A DNA stretch of 64,000 nt from Apostichopus japonicus (Eukaryota; Echinodermata; Holothuroidea; Aspidochirotida; Stichopodidae). A program made the position numbers and the translations under genes. Below the pieces are notes generated by a model. The model was not told the DNA's origin, did no database searches, and saw nothing but the letters and a program-made list of their open reading frames with translations. This document shows positions 23,903 through 38,000 of this stretch, in pieces. Location: the NCBI RefSeq assembly GCF_037975245.1, contig NC_092572.1:4735501-4799500 (forward strand), given 5' to 3'. The stretch's first letter is position 1. Every line of letters starts with the position of its first letter.

Positions 23903-26900
23903 GTTTGTACTGCTTTCTTTTCGTTGCTTCGTTCTCGCATCACCTTCAATTTCAAGACATAAAATAATTGCATGCACTAACCTTGACTGTACTGCTCGTT
24001 ATTTCGTGAATCGAAAACCAAGTTTGTCTGCGGATAAGCGCTTAATAAGGCGCGGATCCATGGACCAGGTGGGAAGTTTGTACACCGCTTTTGACTAACA
24101 AGCTAGGATGCCCAAAGATCCTCAACAGTTGCATTCATTTTACCCAGGTCAACATGTAGTTGGTGTATTATTCATTATATTTGTTCTAAATTCATATTTA
24201 GGTTTTATATCAACGGAAGGTGCCCCTACACACCAAACTGTGGAAAATAAAGGTGAGTAGTAATGGAACTAACGGCTTGCATTATTGTGTCCGTTTTTCA
24301 ATCTTGGTGGATTGCACCCTGAAATTGTCTCGCGAATGTCGATGCATTCTGCTTATAACATTTAACAAGGTTGATGCATGGTCGCGTGACCAATTCACCA
24401 TCTATCTAATTGTATTGAAGCGGTACTGTGTAACTTTATGGGTTATTCATTTGTGACACAATGTCTTCTTTATAACTGTTACTGTGATTTCTGCATGGCT
24501 GCTAAGATACATCAGTCGTTAACATGATGTAATTAATATTTTGTGTCATTAAATTATGTAATATAGCAATAAATTTAACACCGACACGTCGTAGATAACT
24601 ATATTAAAACTGATTGTCTTATCTACTTCGGTCTGCAAAGTTTTCACCTGCAAACTATTTTTAAAGTTTGGTTTACTCCTTATACCATGAAATCAATGAT
24701 GGTATCAACGTCTAGTAAACACAAATTGGTAAATGCTAACATACCCTGTTTACCCTTTAATACTTAATCTACCAAATATTTCCTTGAAATTTATTTTACC
24801 GACAGAGTGTCCGCAGATTAATTAAAATGCTAAATGTCTAACACTATTTTCCAGCAAGTTGGAACAATTCTAATACCACAAAATAATGTCCTCGCATATC
24901 ATGCTTCAACGTAGTTTGCTGACAGTATGAATAGTTAACATGATGTTAGTGATATCGATAATAATATATAATACAGTAGCCACTTACATATACTTCAATA
25001 TTTTGTGCCATTACATTATTTTATAGGAAACAAATTTTACAGTGACACGTCATAGTCAACTATATTAAAACTGATTGAGCTCATCTAACTTATTGTCTTC
25101 TCTACTTTGGTCTGATAAGTTTTCACATTCAAACTATTTTTAAAATTACCCCTTATAGCATGAAATCAATGATGGTATCAACGTTTAGTAAATACACATT
25201 GTCAAATGCTAACCTATCATGTTTTACAATTTAATACTTAATGTACCAAATTGCTCCTTGAAATTTATTTTACCGAAAAAGTGCCCACACATGAATTGAA
25301 ATGCCAAATGTCTAATAGTATTTTCCATCCAGTTGGAATGATTCTAAATACCACAATATACTGTCCTCTAATATCATGCTTCAACGTACTGTTTGCTGAC
25401 AGTATGAATAGTGCTTTAGCTGTCTCTGATAGTAACATGATATTCATGCTGTCAGTGCCAGTGCTTTGAAGCTTGACATTCAAGTAGAGATAATTATAAA
25501 GAACGTGTCCAATTGATGTTTTCGAGATGCTTTTCTATTTTCATCTACTCAACAAGTCTGTATTGTCAACATTGCTCACCATCTGGTTGCATTCAATTTC
25601 TGTTCATTGTTATTTGTTTGCATTCACTAGCAAAGTTCTTGTCAAATTCATCCATTGCTGTTTTCTGGATTTGTTATTTAGATGTAACTGAATGGAATCT
25701 TTATTAGGAAGGTGTCGTTTGTATAAAGCCACCTTCGTATTAGTTGATATGCGCAACGGGGACTAATGGTAAAAGGGAGTGGAGGGGCATAAATATGTTA
25801 TACAATAGTCTATTATATTTCACGAAAAATGTTACAGTTATTACCAGAACGATCAGACTATATTGTCGATCAGGTTGAAGTGGCCCTTTTGTCTGATTTA
25901 GAGGTTATACCTCATATTCTCGGATCGTTTATTGGCCTATTAGAGACAATCTAAGAGTTTAAGATGACACATCTACGATCGTCCCTGTAAACACAGCTCT
26001 GTTGAATCAATCATTTCTAGGAGTTTAAATTAGGGTGTTGGTTTATATCGTGCCTCATGATTATGTATAGTGATTCGGTGAATATTGTTATGATGCAGCA
26101 TGTTACTTTAAAGGTTTACTACGCTAATTGATGTTATGCAATGCTTAAATGGTGTATTATCATGCTAATTTGTAAACGTAGAGCACAATCAGTGCAGTTC
26201 TAAGCTACAGTCGAGTAACCTCACAGAATGTCATGTAAATTAGTTTTCAAGGATTGGCTCGGTCTCTTCTCCCAGTGGCACCAACCTGTACGTCACGCCA
26301 CGTAAAACAACTATGTCGCCTAGCACTTACAAAAACCCACCTTTTCCGTTCCGGCCTCTCTTCACCATGCCAACCACTCTGTGTGTGACTTTCTCTTAAT
26401 TCTCTTTTGGATACCATTCTTCTGGACTTATCATTTACCTTACCTGGTCCTGTCCTCTACCGGAACTGTTATTTACGTAAAGCTCCTTCCGGAAGCTTCC
26501 AGACACACCCGCACTGTTACTTAATCAACACCGACTACCCTGGAATTTGACACCCCGACGGAGAACCCAGCGGTAGCAGAGGTACCTTGCGTGCGCGCTA
26601 AGTTAACTTTAAGTATTAAGGTATGTAATGTATTTATGCTAAGTTATATATTTTTGTTACCAAGAGACACGTATTAGATTCATTTTACAAACAAAATCTC
26701 TCTAACCTACTTTATTGTGTTCGTTTCCCAAACCATGATATCTGGACTTCGTAACAATATGTTTCAATTAAGTTATCGACTAACAAGACAAATATATCAT
26801 ATTATCCCACTTTCCCCATTTTAGATGCAAGCATCTGTTACTCTAACCACAGAACGTCTGATCGTAGCTCCATTTTCAGACAGACTAGCTGCCACGGGGA

Positions 26901-27660
26901 TCATGACTTAGAAGTGCCACCAGATTCGTCCATTGTGACATCACTGCTAAATTTTATACCAGACAGACACTACCAAGGTAAGTTACTAAACTAAATAATT
27001 CCATGACACCAGATACCATTTTAAGCAATAATGTAAACAATAATGATTTTTTTAAATAGTACTAAGGAACATTCGGTAACCTTGTACAATTACCCTAATA
27101 TTCCTAATTTGACAGTATTCAATGGAATATGGTATGATGTAGGTATACAACCGACTAATCGAATATCGTTGCTTCATATCTCAGATATCAGGATTTCATT
27201 CATGATATACAGAGACAATTTGTTAGCAAATGTTGAATGGTCAAATTAAGGACATTTCTTGGATTGCCTAATTTAAAAGGTTGAATCATTTGGTCTCTTA
27301 TCGGCCCTAACTTAAAATACAAATCACGATGAGAACATTTTGAATCGATTGATAATTCAGATCTGCCGAACGAGAGCGATTAGCTACAGCTCTGCCTAAC
27401 ATATGGGGGAAATGGCTATCATAGGATATGTGTCTACAAGTAAGCAACGCCTACAACGAATGTCTTGATATGGACACGTGGGTTCTAGAAATGAACACTT
27501 TTGGCAAAATGAATGTTATTATTCTAAAATGTATAAAACAATTAGTAAACTTTTCTGAATATTTGAGAGTGAGAACAGAAGAGTATGCACGCTCGCAAGG
27601 ATGCATTAAATTTCTCAGTATTATAGAATCAACAGAATTTCTCAGTATTATATGTATATG

Positions 27661-27743
<83 letters not shown>

Positions 27744-27836
27744 TGTTCTTGATTTTCCAACTCATTACGATTTTCATTTATATATATTCATTTGCCTTTG
27801 TCGTTTACCTCCATTACATATATATATATATATATC

Positions 27837-27872
<36 letters not shown>

Positions 27873-28070
27873 TTATATATATATATATATATACGCTTTC
27901 CTGCCGTTCTATATATATATATATATTTTTTTTTCTTTTCAGCAGGAAGTGACGCTGATGTGACACACGTTACTATATTGGCTCAACATGGCACAACGAA
28001 ATCAACTGAACGACCCGATTCTACAACTAAGGAAAGTGTTAAGAGTAAGTGCTTTCGATTGATGGTAGCG

Positions 28071-28138
<68 letters not shown>

Positions 28139-31100
28139 TTACCGTTTTGGCATCTCTGGACATACAATCAGCGTCAATAGTCTAGTGGTTAGGGTGTCCG
28201 CATATAAAGCGGGAGGCCCGGGTTCGAATTACGGTGGAGGCTGGAAGTTTTTTCACTGTTCTTGATTTTCCAACTCACTACAATTTCAATTATTTATTCA
28301 TTTGCCTTTGTTGTTTACCTCCATTTCATTAACACAGTCAAAGTTCAAAGTATCTCCTTCGAGATCCGGCTTTAGGGATCACAAATGATTTCGAATTGGT
28401 TAGCATCAATATTTGATATCTAGAGTAAGGCAAATATGTCACCAAAACAGAACTAGTATTGTTCGATACAAGTGCCTAACGCCTACAGTGAAATTACGAC
28501 CTTCCTTACTGGTTTCGAACCTGTGGACATACAATGAGCGTCCAAAGCCTAGTGGTAAGGGTGTCCGCATTTAAAGATAACAAATTGTGCCGTTGAAACG
28601 TTGTCTGTTTTACACTGCTTCAATACTTTTTTTCCAAACGTTTCAAATAAAATTAAGGAATTTTGAATTATTTAGAACAATTACCTAATATACGATTTGA
28701 CTTATTATTAGAGTAATATCATTGTTTTCTAGCAACAGGTGTCAGGAGTTTCTTCATAATATACAGAGATAGTATGTTAACAGTTTTTAAGGACAACTTA
28801 AGGACATTTGTTGACAACATATTCTGGATTGCTAAATTTAAAAGGCTGAATCAAGCCGCAACTAAAAATAAATATCATAATCAGAACATTCTGAATCGAA
28901 TGATGAATCAGATCTGCCGAACTAGAGCGATTAAATACATCTCTGCCTAACACATTGGGGAAAGTTACTATAATGAGCTATGCTATTATTCTAAAAGATT
29001 TAAATGTACATCTGTAGAAGGAAACAATTTGTTAACTTTTCTTAAAATACGTTTAATTGCCTCGAACTTCTAATCCGTAACTGAACGTAAACGAAAAGAA
29101 ATCGATTGGATCTTTCGTATTAAGTCTAACATCACAGGCTTCAACAAAGACTTGGGACTCCAAACCACTAACAGTTCTACAAACATATGTAATCCGTTCT
29201 TCCTATTATTTGCTCGTTAATCCGCTTCCTGTATAGTCATGATTTATTTTGTTATATTTTCATCAATGCCACTGACACTTATCTAACGTCATACTTTCAT
29301 TGTGTTACATTTTGTACTTTTCATTCCACTGCCAAGTATTGCTGACGAAGGTCCCAGGGGCACCGGAAATTCCAACATTCCAACAATTCCAACATATTTT
29401 CCATAACAATACTCCTTATTTGTGAAATATGAGTCATATCTAATTTCTTTACTTTTTCTAATAATATTTTCTTTTGGAGTTTAAATGGATTTTCTTTATA
29501 TTATATATGTATGAATGTATATATATATATATATATATATATGCAGATATATATGTTTATACCCTCTTCCCAGATGTTAATGAACGTACTGTAGGTACTC
29601 CATGTGACGGTGCAACGGAACATAGATTGCTCAACATGACACAAGAAAATTCTACAACAAAGGAGAGAGTTAACAGTAAGTGTCTTCGGTTGATGGTAGT
29701 CAACTAGAAATATAAAGGTACCGTTGACAGAAATGTTAATAAATTGAACTTACAGCATTGTACCTCAGGACAATAATCAACATGTGTTAATTTCTTATAA
29801 AGTTAGTGTTGGACATTTCTCCTGCCATCAATCATGTTGAACTTACAATGTTTTAAATTCCAATGTAGACTGAAACATTGGTCTTTATTTTATTTCAGTA
29901 GAATTGAAACAACATTTAGCAAGATATAGATAAAAGGAAATTATTGAAAATGAATCTTGGTGTCATTCCTTTTCTATTTTCGCTCTCCCTTGTCAGCGAC
30001 TGACTTATGACTGGAATAGACCAATCGATTATTTATTTATTTCTTTCACTTTAGTATTATTGTTTCATATTTATATTTTTGCAGAGAAGATTTAGACTAT
30101 TAAGTGTAAGAATATATTATATATGTCTTGTTTTTGCGAATCTTCGTATTGCGTCAATTGTCTCTACTTTTAGACACCTAGTCTATAAGTGTAAGATTAT
30201 CTGATATATGTCTTGCTTTGACAGATCTTCGTATTCTGTCAATTGTCACTTTCTTTAGAGACTAAGTCTACTAAGTGTAAGATTATCTTACACATGTCTT
30301 GTTTTGACAGATCGTCGTATTGTGTCAATTGTCTATACTTTCAGAGACTGTTACTATTAAGTGTAAGATCATCTTATATATGTCTTGTTTTTACAGATCT
30401 TCCTATTGTGTCGATTGTTTCTAATTATAAAATTATCTCATTAAAAGAACAAATTATGTTTAGTTTTCACGTGTTCTCAGCAAGTTACGCTTTCCTGTTG
30501 TTCTATATATATATTTGTTTCTATTTCAGCAGCAGCTGACGCTGTTGTGACACACATTACTACATTGGCTCAACATGACACAACAAAATCAACTGAACGA
30601 CCCGATTCTACTACTAAGGAGAGTGTTAAGAGTAAGTGCTTTCGATTGATGGTAGCGAACTAGAAATAGAAAGTTAACGTTGGCAGAAATTTTAATAATA
30701 ATAATCAACATGTGTTAATGTCTTATAAATTGAGTGGTGGACATTTCTTCTACCGATGTCATCATGGTGAACTAACAATGTTGTAAACTCCAATGTTAAC
30801 TGAAATCTTCGGAATTTCTTTTATTTCAGTAGAATTGATAACAATATTTAGCAAGATATAGATCAAAGGAAATTATTGAAAGATGAATCTTGATGTCATT
30901 CCTTTTCATTTTTTTCTCTCCCTTGTCAACGACTGACTTATGACTTGAATAGACCTATCGATTATTTATTTATTTATTTCAATTTAGTATTATTGTTTCA
31001 TATTTATATTTTTGCGGGAAGACTTAAACTATTAAGTGTAAGATTATCTTATAAATGTCTTGCTTGACAGATCTTCGTATTGTGTCAATTGTCTCTACTT

Positions 31101-34100
31101 TCAGAGACTAAGTCTACTTATTTGGCCACATGTCTCAAACGTAACTTGTTGTATTAACGCTAATCTACAACCGTCCGCTTGGTTGGTCTCAGACGTTGAG
31201 AATTGGCAATTCACTTTATAAAGCCTTCCAATACAAACTTTCTGACATCAAATTGATCGTTACGATAGTAGAACTACGGTCGTCATCTAACATTGATGTC
31301 ATCTTAGCAAACACAAAAGCTATTGGATTACTCAACTTAATTATAGAATCATCTCATTAAAAGAATAAATTATGTTTAGTTCTCACGTGTTCCCAGCAAG
31401 TAACGCTTTCCTGCTGTTCTATATATTTTTTTCTATGTCAGCAGCAGCTGACGCTGTTGTGACACACATTACTACATTGGCTCAACATGACACAACAAAA
31501 TCAACTGAACGACCCGATTCTACAACTAAGGAGAGTGTTAAGAGTAAGTGTCTTTGATTTATGGTAGCCAACTATAAATATAAAGTTACCGTTGGCAGAG
31601 ATTTGAATAATCATGAACATGTGTTAATTTCTTATAAAGTTAGTGGTGGACATTTCTTCTACTAATGTCATCATGGTGAACTAACAATGTTTTAAATTCC
31701 AATGTTAACTGAAATCTTCGGAACTTCTTTTATTTCAGTAGAATTGATAACAATATTTAGCAAGATATAGATCAAAGGAAATTATTGAAAGATGAATCTT
31801 GATGTCATTCCTTTTCAATTTTTGCTCTTCCTTGTCAACGACTGACTTATGACTGGAATAGAACAACCGAATATTTATTGATTTTACTTTAGTATTATTG
31901 TTTTATATTTATATTTTTGCAGGGAGGACTTAGTCTATTAAATGAAAGATTATATTGTATATGACTTGCTTTTACAGATCTTCGTATTGCGTCAACTGAC
32001 TCTACTTTTAGAGACCTAGTCTATAACTGTAAGATTATCTGATATATGTCTTGCTTTGGCAGATCTTCGTATTATGTCCATTGTCACTACTTTTAGAGAC
32101 TGTTACTATTAAGTGTAAGATTATCTTATATATGTCTTGATTTGACAGATCTTCGTGTTCTGTCAATTGTCTCTACTTTTAGACACTAATTCTATGAAGA
32201 GTAAGATTATCTTGTTTATGTCTTGCTTGGACAGATCTTCGTATTGTGTCAATTGTCTCTACTTTAAGAAACTCAGTCTATTAAGTGTAAGAATATCTTA
32301 TAAATGTCTCGCTTGGACAGATCTTCGTTTTGTGTCAATTGTCTCTACTTTTAGAGACTAAGTCTACTTATTGTACCACATGTCTCAAATGTAACTTGTT
32401 GTATTAGTGAAAATCTTGGTTGGGCTTAGATGTTGAGAATTGGCAATTCACTTTATAAAGCCCTCCAATACAAACTTCCTGACATCAAATTGATCTTTAC
32501 GATAGTAGAACTACGGTCGTCATCTAACATTGATATCATCTTAGCAAAAACAAAAGCTATTGGATTACTCAACTTAATTATAGAATTATCTCATTAAAAG
32601 AACAAATTATGTTTAGTATTCACGTGTTCCCAGCAAGTTACGCTTTCCTGCAGTTCTATATATATTTTCTATTTCAGCAGCAGCTGACGCTGTTGTGACA
32701 CACATTACTACATTCGCTCAACATGACACAACGAAATCAACTGAACGACCCGATTCTACAACTAAGGAGAGTGTTAAGAGTAAGTGTTTTTGATTGATGG
32801 TAGCGAACTATAAATATAAAGTTATCGTTGGCAGAAGTTTTAATAATAATCAACATGTGTTAATTTCTTATAAAGTTAGTGGTGGACAGTTCTTCTACCG
32901 ATGTCATCATGGTGAACTAACAATGTTTTAAACTCCAATGTTTACTGAAATCTTCGGAATTTCTTTTATTTCAGTAGAATTGATAACAATATTTAGCAAG
33001 ATATAGATCAACGGAAATTATTGAAAGATGAATCTTGATGTCATTCCTTTTCAATATTTGCTCTTCCTTGTCAACGACTGACTTATAACTGGAATAAACT
33101 AATCGATTATTTATTTATTTCACTTTAGTATTATTGTTTCATATTGATATTTTTGCGGGAAGACTTAGACTATTAAGAGTATGATTATATTATATATGTC
33201 TTGTTTTTGCAGATCTTCGTATTTTGTCAATTGTCTCTACTTTAGGAGACTAATTCGATTAAGTGTAACACTGTCTTATATATGTCTTGTTCTGACATAT
33301 CTTAGTATTGTGTCAATTGTCTCTACTTTTAGAGACTAAGTCGATTAAGTGTAAGATTATCTTATAAATGTCTTGCTTTGATAGATCTTCGTATTCTGTC
33401 AATTGTCTATATTTTTAGAGTTTAAGTCTACTTATTTGGCCAAACGTCTCAAATGTAACTTGTTGTATTAATGATAATCTACAACCGCCCGCTTGGTTGG
33501 GCTTAGATGTTGAGAATTGGCAATTTACTTTATAAAGCCCTCCAATACAAACTTTCTGACATCAAATTGATGGTTATGATAGTAGAACTAAGGTCGTCAT
33601 CTAACATTGATGTCATCTTAGCAAACACAAAAGCTATTTGATTACTCAACTTAGTTATAGAATTATCTCATTAAAAGAATAACTTATGTTTAGTTCTCAC
33701 GTGTTCCCAGACAGTAACGCTTTCCTGCTGTTCTATAAAAAATTTTCTATTTCAGCAGCAGCTGACGATGCTGTGACACACATTACTACATTGGCTCAAC
33801 ATGACACAACAAAATCAACTGAACGACCCGATTCTACAACTAAGGAGAGTGTTAAGAGTAAGTGCTTTCCATTGATGGTGGCGAACTATAAATATAAAGT
33901 TACCGTTGGCAGAAATTTTAATAATAATCAACATGTGTTAATTTTTTGTAAATATAGTGATGGACATTTCTTCTACCGATGTCATCATGGTGAACTAACA
34001 ATGTTTTAAACTCCAATGTTTACTGAAATCTTGGGAATTTCTTTTATTTCAGTAGAATTGATAACAATATTTAGCAAGATATAGATAAAAGGAAATTATT

Positions 34101-34993
34101 GAAAGATGAATCTTGATGTCATTCCTTTTCGATCTTTGCTCTTCCTTGTCAACGACTGACTTATGACTGGAATAGACTAATCGATTATTTATTTATTTAT
34201 TTATTTCACTTTAGTATTATTGTTTCATATTTATATTTTTGCGGGAAGACTTAAACTATTCAGTGTATGATTATATTATATATGTCTTGTTTTTGCAGAT
34301 CTTCGTATTTTGTCAATTGTCTCTACTTTAAGAGACTAATTCGATTAAGTGTTAGACTGTCTTATATATGTCTTGTTCTGACAGATCTTAGTATTGTGTC
34401 AATTGTCTCTACTATTAGAGACTAAGTCGATTAAGTGTAAGATTATCTTATAAATGTCTTGCTTTGATAGATCTTCGTATTCTGTCAATTGTCTATATTT
34501 TTAGAGTTTAAGTCTTTTTATTGTGACACATGTCTGAAATGTAACTTGTTGTATTAATGATAATCTACAACCGCCCGCTTGGTTGGGCTTAGATGTTGAG
34601 AATTGGCAATTTACTTTATAAAGCCCTCCAATACAAACTTTTTGAAATCAAATTGATCGTTATGATAGTAAAACTACGGTCGTCATCTAACATTGATATC
34701 ATCTTAGCAAAAACAAAAGCTATTGGATTACTCAACTTAATTATAGAATTATCTCATTAAAAGACTAAATTATGTTTAGTTCTCACGTGTTCCCAGCAAG
34801 TAACGCTTTCCTGCCGTTCTATATATATATATTTTTTTCTTTTCAGCAGGAAGTGACGCTGATGTGACACACGTTACTACATTGGCTCAACATGGCACAA
34901 CGAAATCAACTGAACGACCCGATTCTACAACTAAGGAAAGTGTTAAGAGTAAGTGCTTTCGATTGATGGTAGCGAACTATATATATATATATA

Positions 34994-35040
<47 letters not shown>

Positions 35041-38000
35041 CCGTTGGCAGAAATTTTAATAATAATCAACATGTGTTAATTTCTTATAAAGTGAGTGGTG
35101 GACATTTTTTCTAACGATGTCATCAAGGCGAATTAACAATGTTTTAAACTCCAATATCAACTGAAATCTTCGGAATTTCTTTTATTTCAGTAGAATTGAT
35201 AACAATATTTAGCAAGATATAGATAAAAGGAAATTATTGAAAGATGAATCTTGATGTCATTCCTTTTCTATTTTTGCTCTCCCTTGTCAACGACTGACGT
35301 ATGATTGAAATAGACCAATCGATTATTTATTTATTTCAATTTAGTATTATTGTTTCATATTTATATTTTTGCAGGGAAGACTTAGACTATTAAGTGTAAG
35401 ATTATGTTATATATGTCTTGCTTTTACAGATCTTCGTATTGCGTCAATTGTCCCTACTTTCAGAGACTAAGTCGATTAATTGAAAGACAGTCTTAGATAT
35501 GTCTTGCTTTTACGGATCTTCCTATTGTGTCAATTGTTTCTACTTTTAGAGACTAAATCTTTAAGTGTAAGACTATCATGTATATATGGCGGTTGTAGAT
35601 AATCTGCAACCGCCCGCTTGGTTGGGCTTAGATGGGCCTAGATGCTGAAAGCTGGCAATTCACTTCATTAAACCCTCCAATACAGACTTTCTGACATCAA
35701 ATTGATCGTTATACGATAGTGGGACTACGGTCGTCATCTAACATTGATGTCATCTTAGCAAACACAAAAGCTATTGTATTACTCAACTTAATTATAGAAT
35801 TATCTCATTAAAAGAATAAATCATGTTTAGTTCTCACGTGTTCCCAGCCAGTAACGCTTTCCTGTTGTTCTATATATTTTTTTTCTATTTCAGCAGCAGC
35901 TCAAGCTGATGTGACACACATTACTACATTGGCTCAACATGACACAACAAAATCAACTGAACGACCCGATTCTACAACAGAGGAAAGTGTTAAGAGTAAG
36001 TGTTTTCGATTTATGGTAGTTAACTATAAATATAAAGTTATCGTTGGCAGAAATTTTAATAATCATCAACATATGTTAATTTCTGATAAAGTTAGTGGTG
36101 TACATTTCTTCTACCGATGTCATCATGGTGAACTAACAATGTTTTAAATTCCAATGTTAACTAAAATCTTGGGAATTTCCTTTATTTCTGTAGAATTGAT
36201 AACAATATTTAGCAAGATATAGATAAAAGGAAATTATTGAAAGATGAATCTTGATGTCATTCCTTTTCAATTTTCGCTCTCCCTTGTCAACGACTGACTT
36301 ATGACTGGAATAGACCAATGGATTATTTATTTATTTCAATTTAGTATTATTGTTTCATATTTACATTTTTGCGGGGAAGACTTAGTCTATTAAGTGTAAG
36401 ATTATCTTATAATGTCTTGCTCTGACAGATCTTCGTATTTTGACAATTGTCTCTACTTTTAGAGTCTACTTATTTGGCCACATGTCTCAAATGTAACTTG
36501 TTGTATTAAAGATAATCTAAAATCACCCGCTCGGTTGGTCTTAGATGTTGAGAATTGGCAATTCACTTGATAAAGCCCTCCAATACAAACTTTCTGACAT
36601 CAAATTGATCGTTACGATACTAGAACAACTGTCGTCATCTAACATTGATGTCATCTTAGCAAAAGCAAAAGCTATTGGAAAACTCAACTTAATTATAGAA
36701 TTATCTCATTAAAAGAGTAAATTATGTTTAGTTCTCACGTGTTCCCAGCCAATAACGCTTTCCTGATGTTCCTCATTTTTGTCAGCAGCAGCTGACGCTG
36801 ATGTGACTCACATTACTACATTGGCTCAACATGACACAACAAAATCAACTGAACGACCCGATTATACAACAAAGGAGGGAGTTAAGAGTAAGTGTTTTTG
36901 ATTCATGGTAGCCAACTGTAAATATAAATACCGTTAACAGAAATTTTAATAATAATCAACATGTTTTAATTTCCTATAAAGACATTTCACCATGATATCA
37001 TCATGGTGAACTTAAAATGTTTTAAATTCCAATCTTAACGGAAATCTTGGGAATTTTTTTTTTATTTCAGGAGAATTGATAACAATATTTAGCAAGATAT
37101 AGATCAAAGGAAATTATTGAAAGATGAATCTTGATGTCATTTCTTTTCAATTTTCACTCTCCCTTGTTAACGACTGACTTATGACTGGAATAAACCAATC
37201 GATTATTTATTCATTTCAATTTAGTATGAATGTTTCATATTTAAATTATTGCGGGGAAGACTTGGTCTATTAAGTGTAAGATTATATTGTTTATGTCTTT
37301 CTTTGACAGACCTTGGTATTGTCTCAATTGTCTCTACTTTAGAGACTAAGTCTATAAAGTATAAGATTATCTTATATATGTCTTGCTTTGACAAACCTTG
37401 GTATTGTGTCAATTGTCTCTGCTTTTAGAGATTAAGTCTATTAAGTGTAAGATTATCTGATATATGTCTTGATTTTACAGATCTTAGTATTGTGTCCATT
37501 GTGAATGCTTTTAGAGACTAAGTCTATTAAGTGTAAGATTATCTTACATATGTCTTGATTTGACAGATCTTAGTATTGTGTCAATTGTCTCTACTTTAGA
37601 GACTAAGTCTATAAAGTATAAGATTATCTTATATATATCTTGCTTTTACAGATCTTCGTATTGTGTCAATTGTCTCTGCTTTTAGAGATTAAGTCTATTA
37701 AGTGTAAGATTATCTGATATATGTCTTGATTTTACAGATCTTAGTATTGTGTCAATTGTCTCTACTTTAGAGACTAAGTCTATAAAGTATAAGATTATCT
37801 TATATATGTCTTGCTTTGACAAACCTTGGTATTGTGTCAATTGTCTCTACTTTTAGAGATTAAGTCTATTAAGTGTAAGATTATCTGATATATGTCTTGA
37901 TTTTACAGATCTTAGTATTGTGTCCATTGTTCATGCTTTTAGAGACTAAGTCCATTACGTGTAAGATTATATTGTATATGTCTTGCTTTGATAGATCTTA

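Larger units (their letters stand above)
26669..29573. repeat. 5' flank of array B, duplicate of 1-2596
   Basis: Near-identical to the start of the window; similarity begins exactly at 26669 after CAAGAG, which gives the left breakpoint on this copy. Main differences: a SINE tail plus stalk exon inside the TA tract (27743-28070) and a short TA tract near 29520. Confidence 0.88.

Noticed and set aside
5796-35300. Open frames beginning [13 protein letters not shown] that run from intron into stalk exons and look like signal peptides
   Set aside because: The ATG-to-exon frame is broken in several units by indels in the TATATTT tract (for example unit A2), whereas the AG acceptor and phase are kept everywhere. 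The upstream part is best explained as intron.
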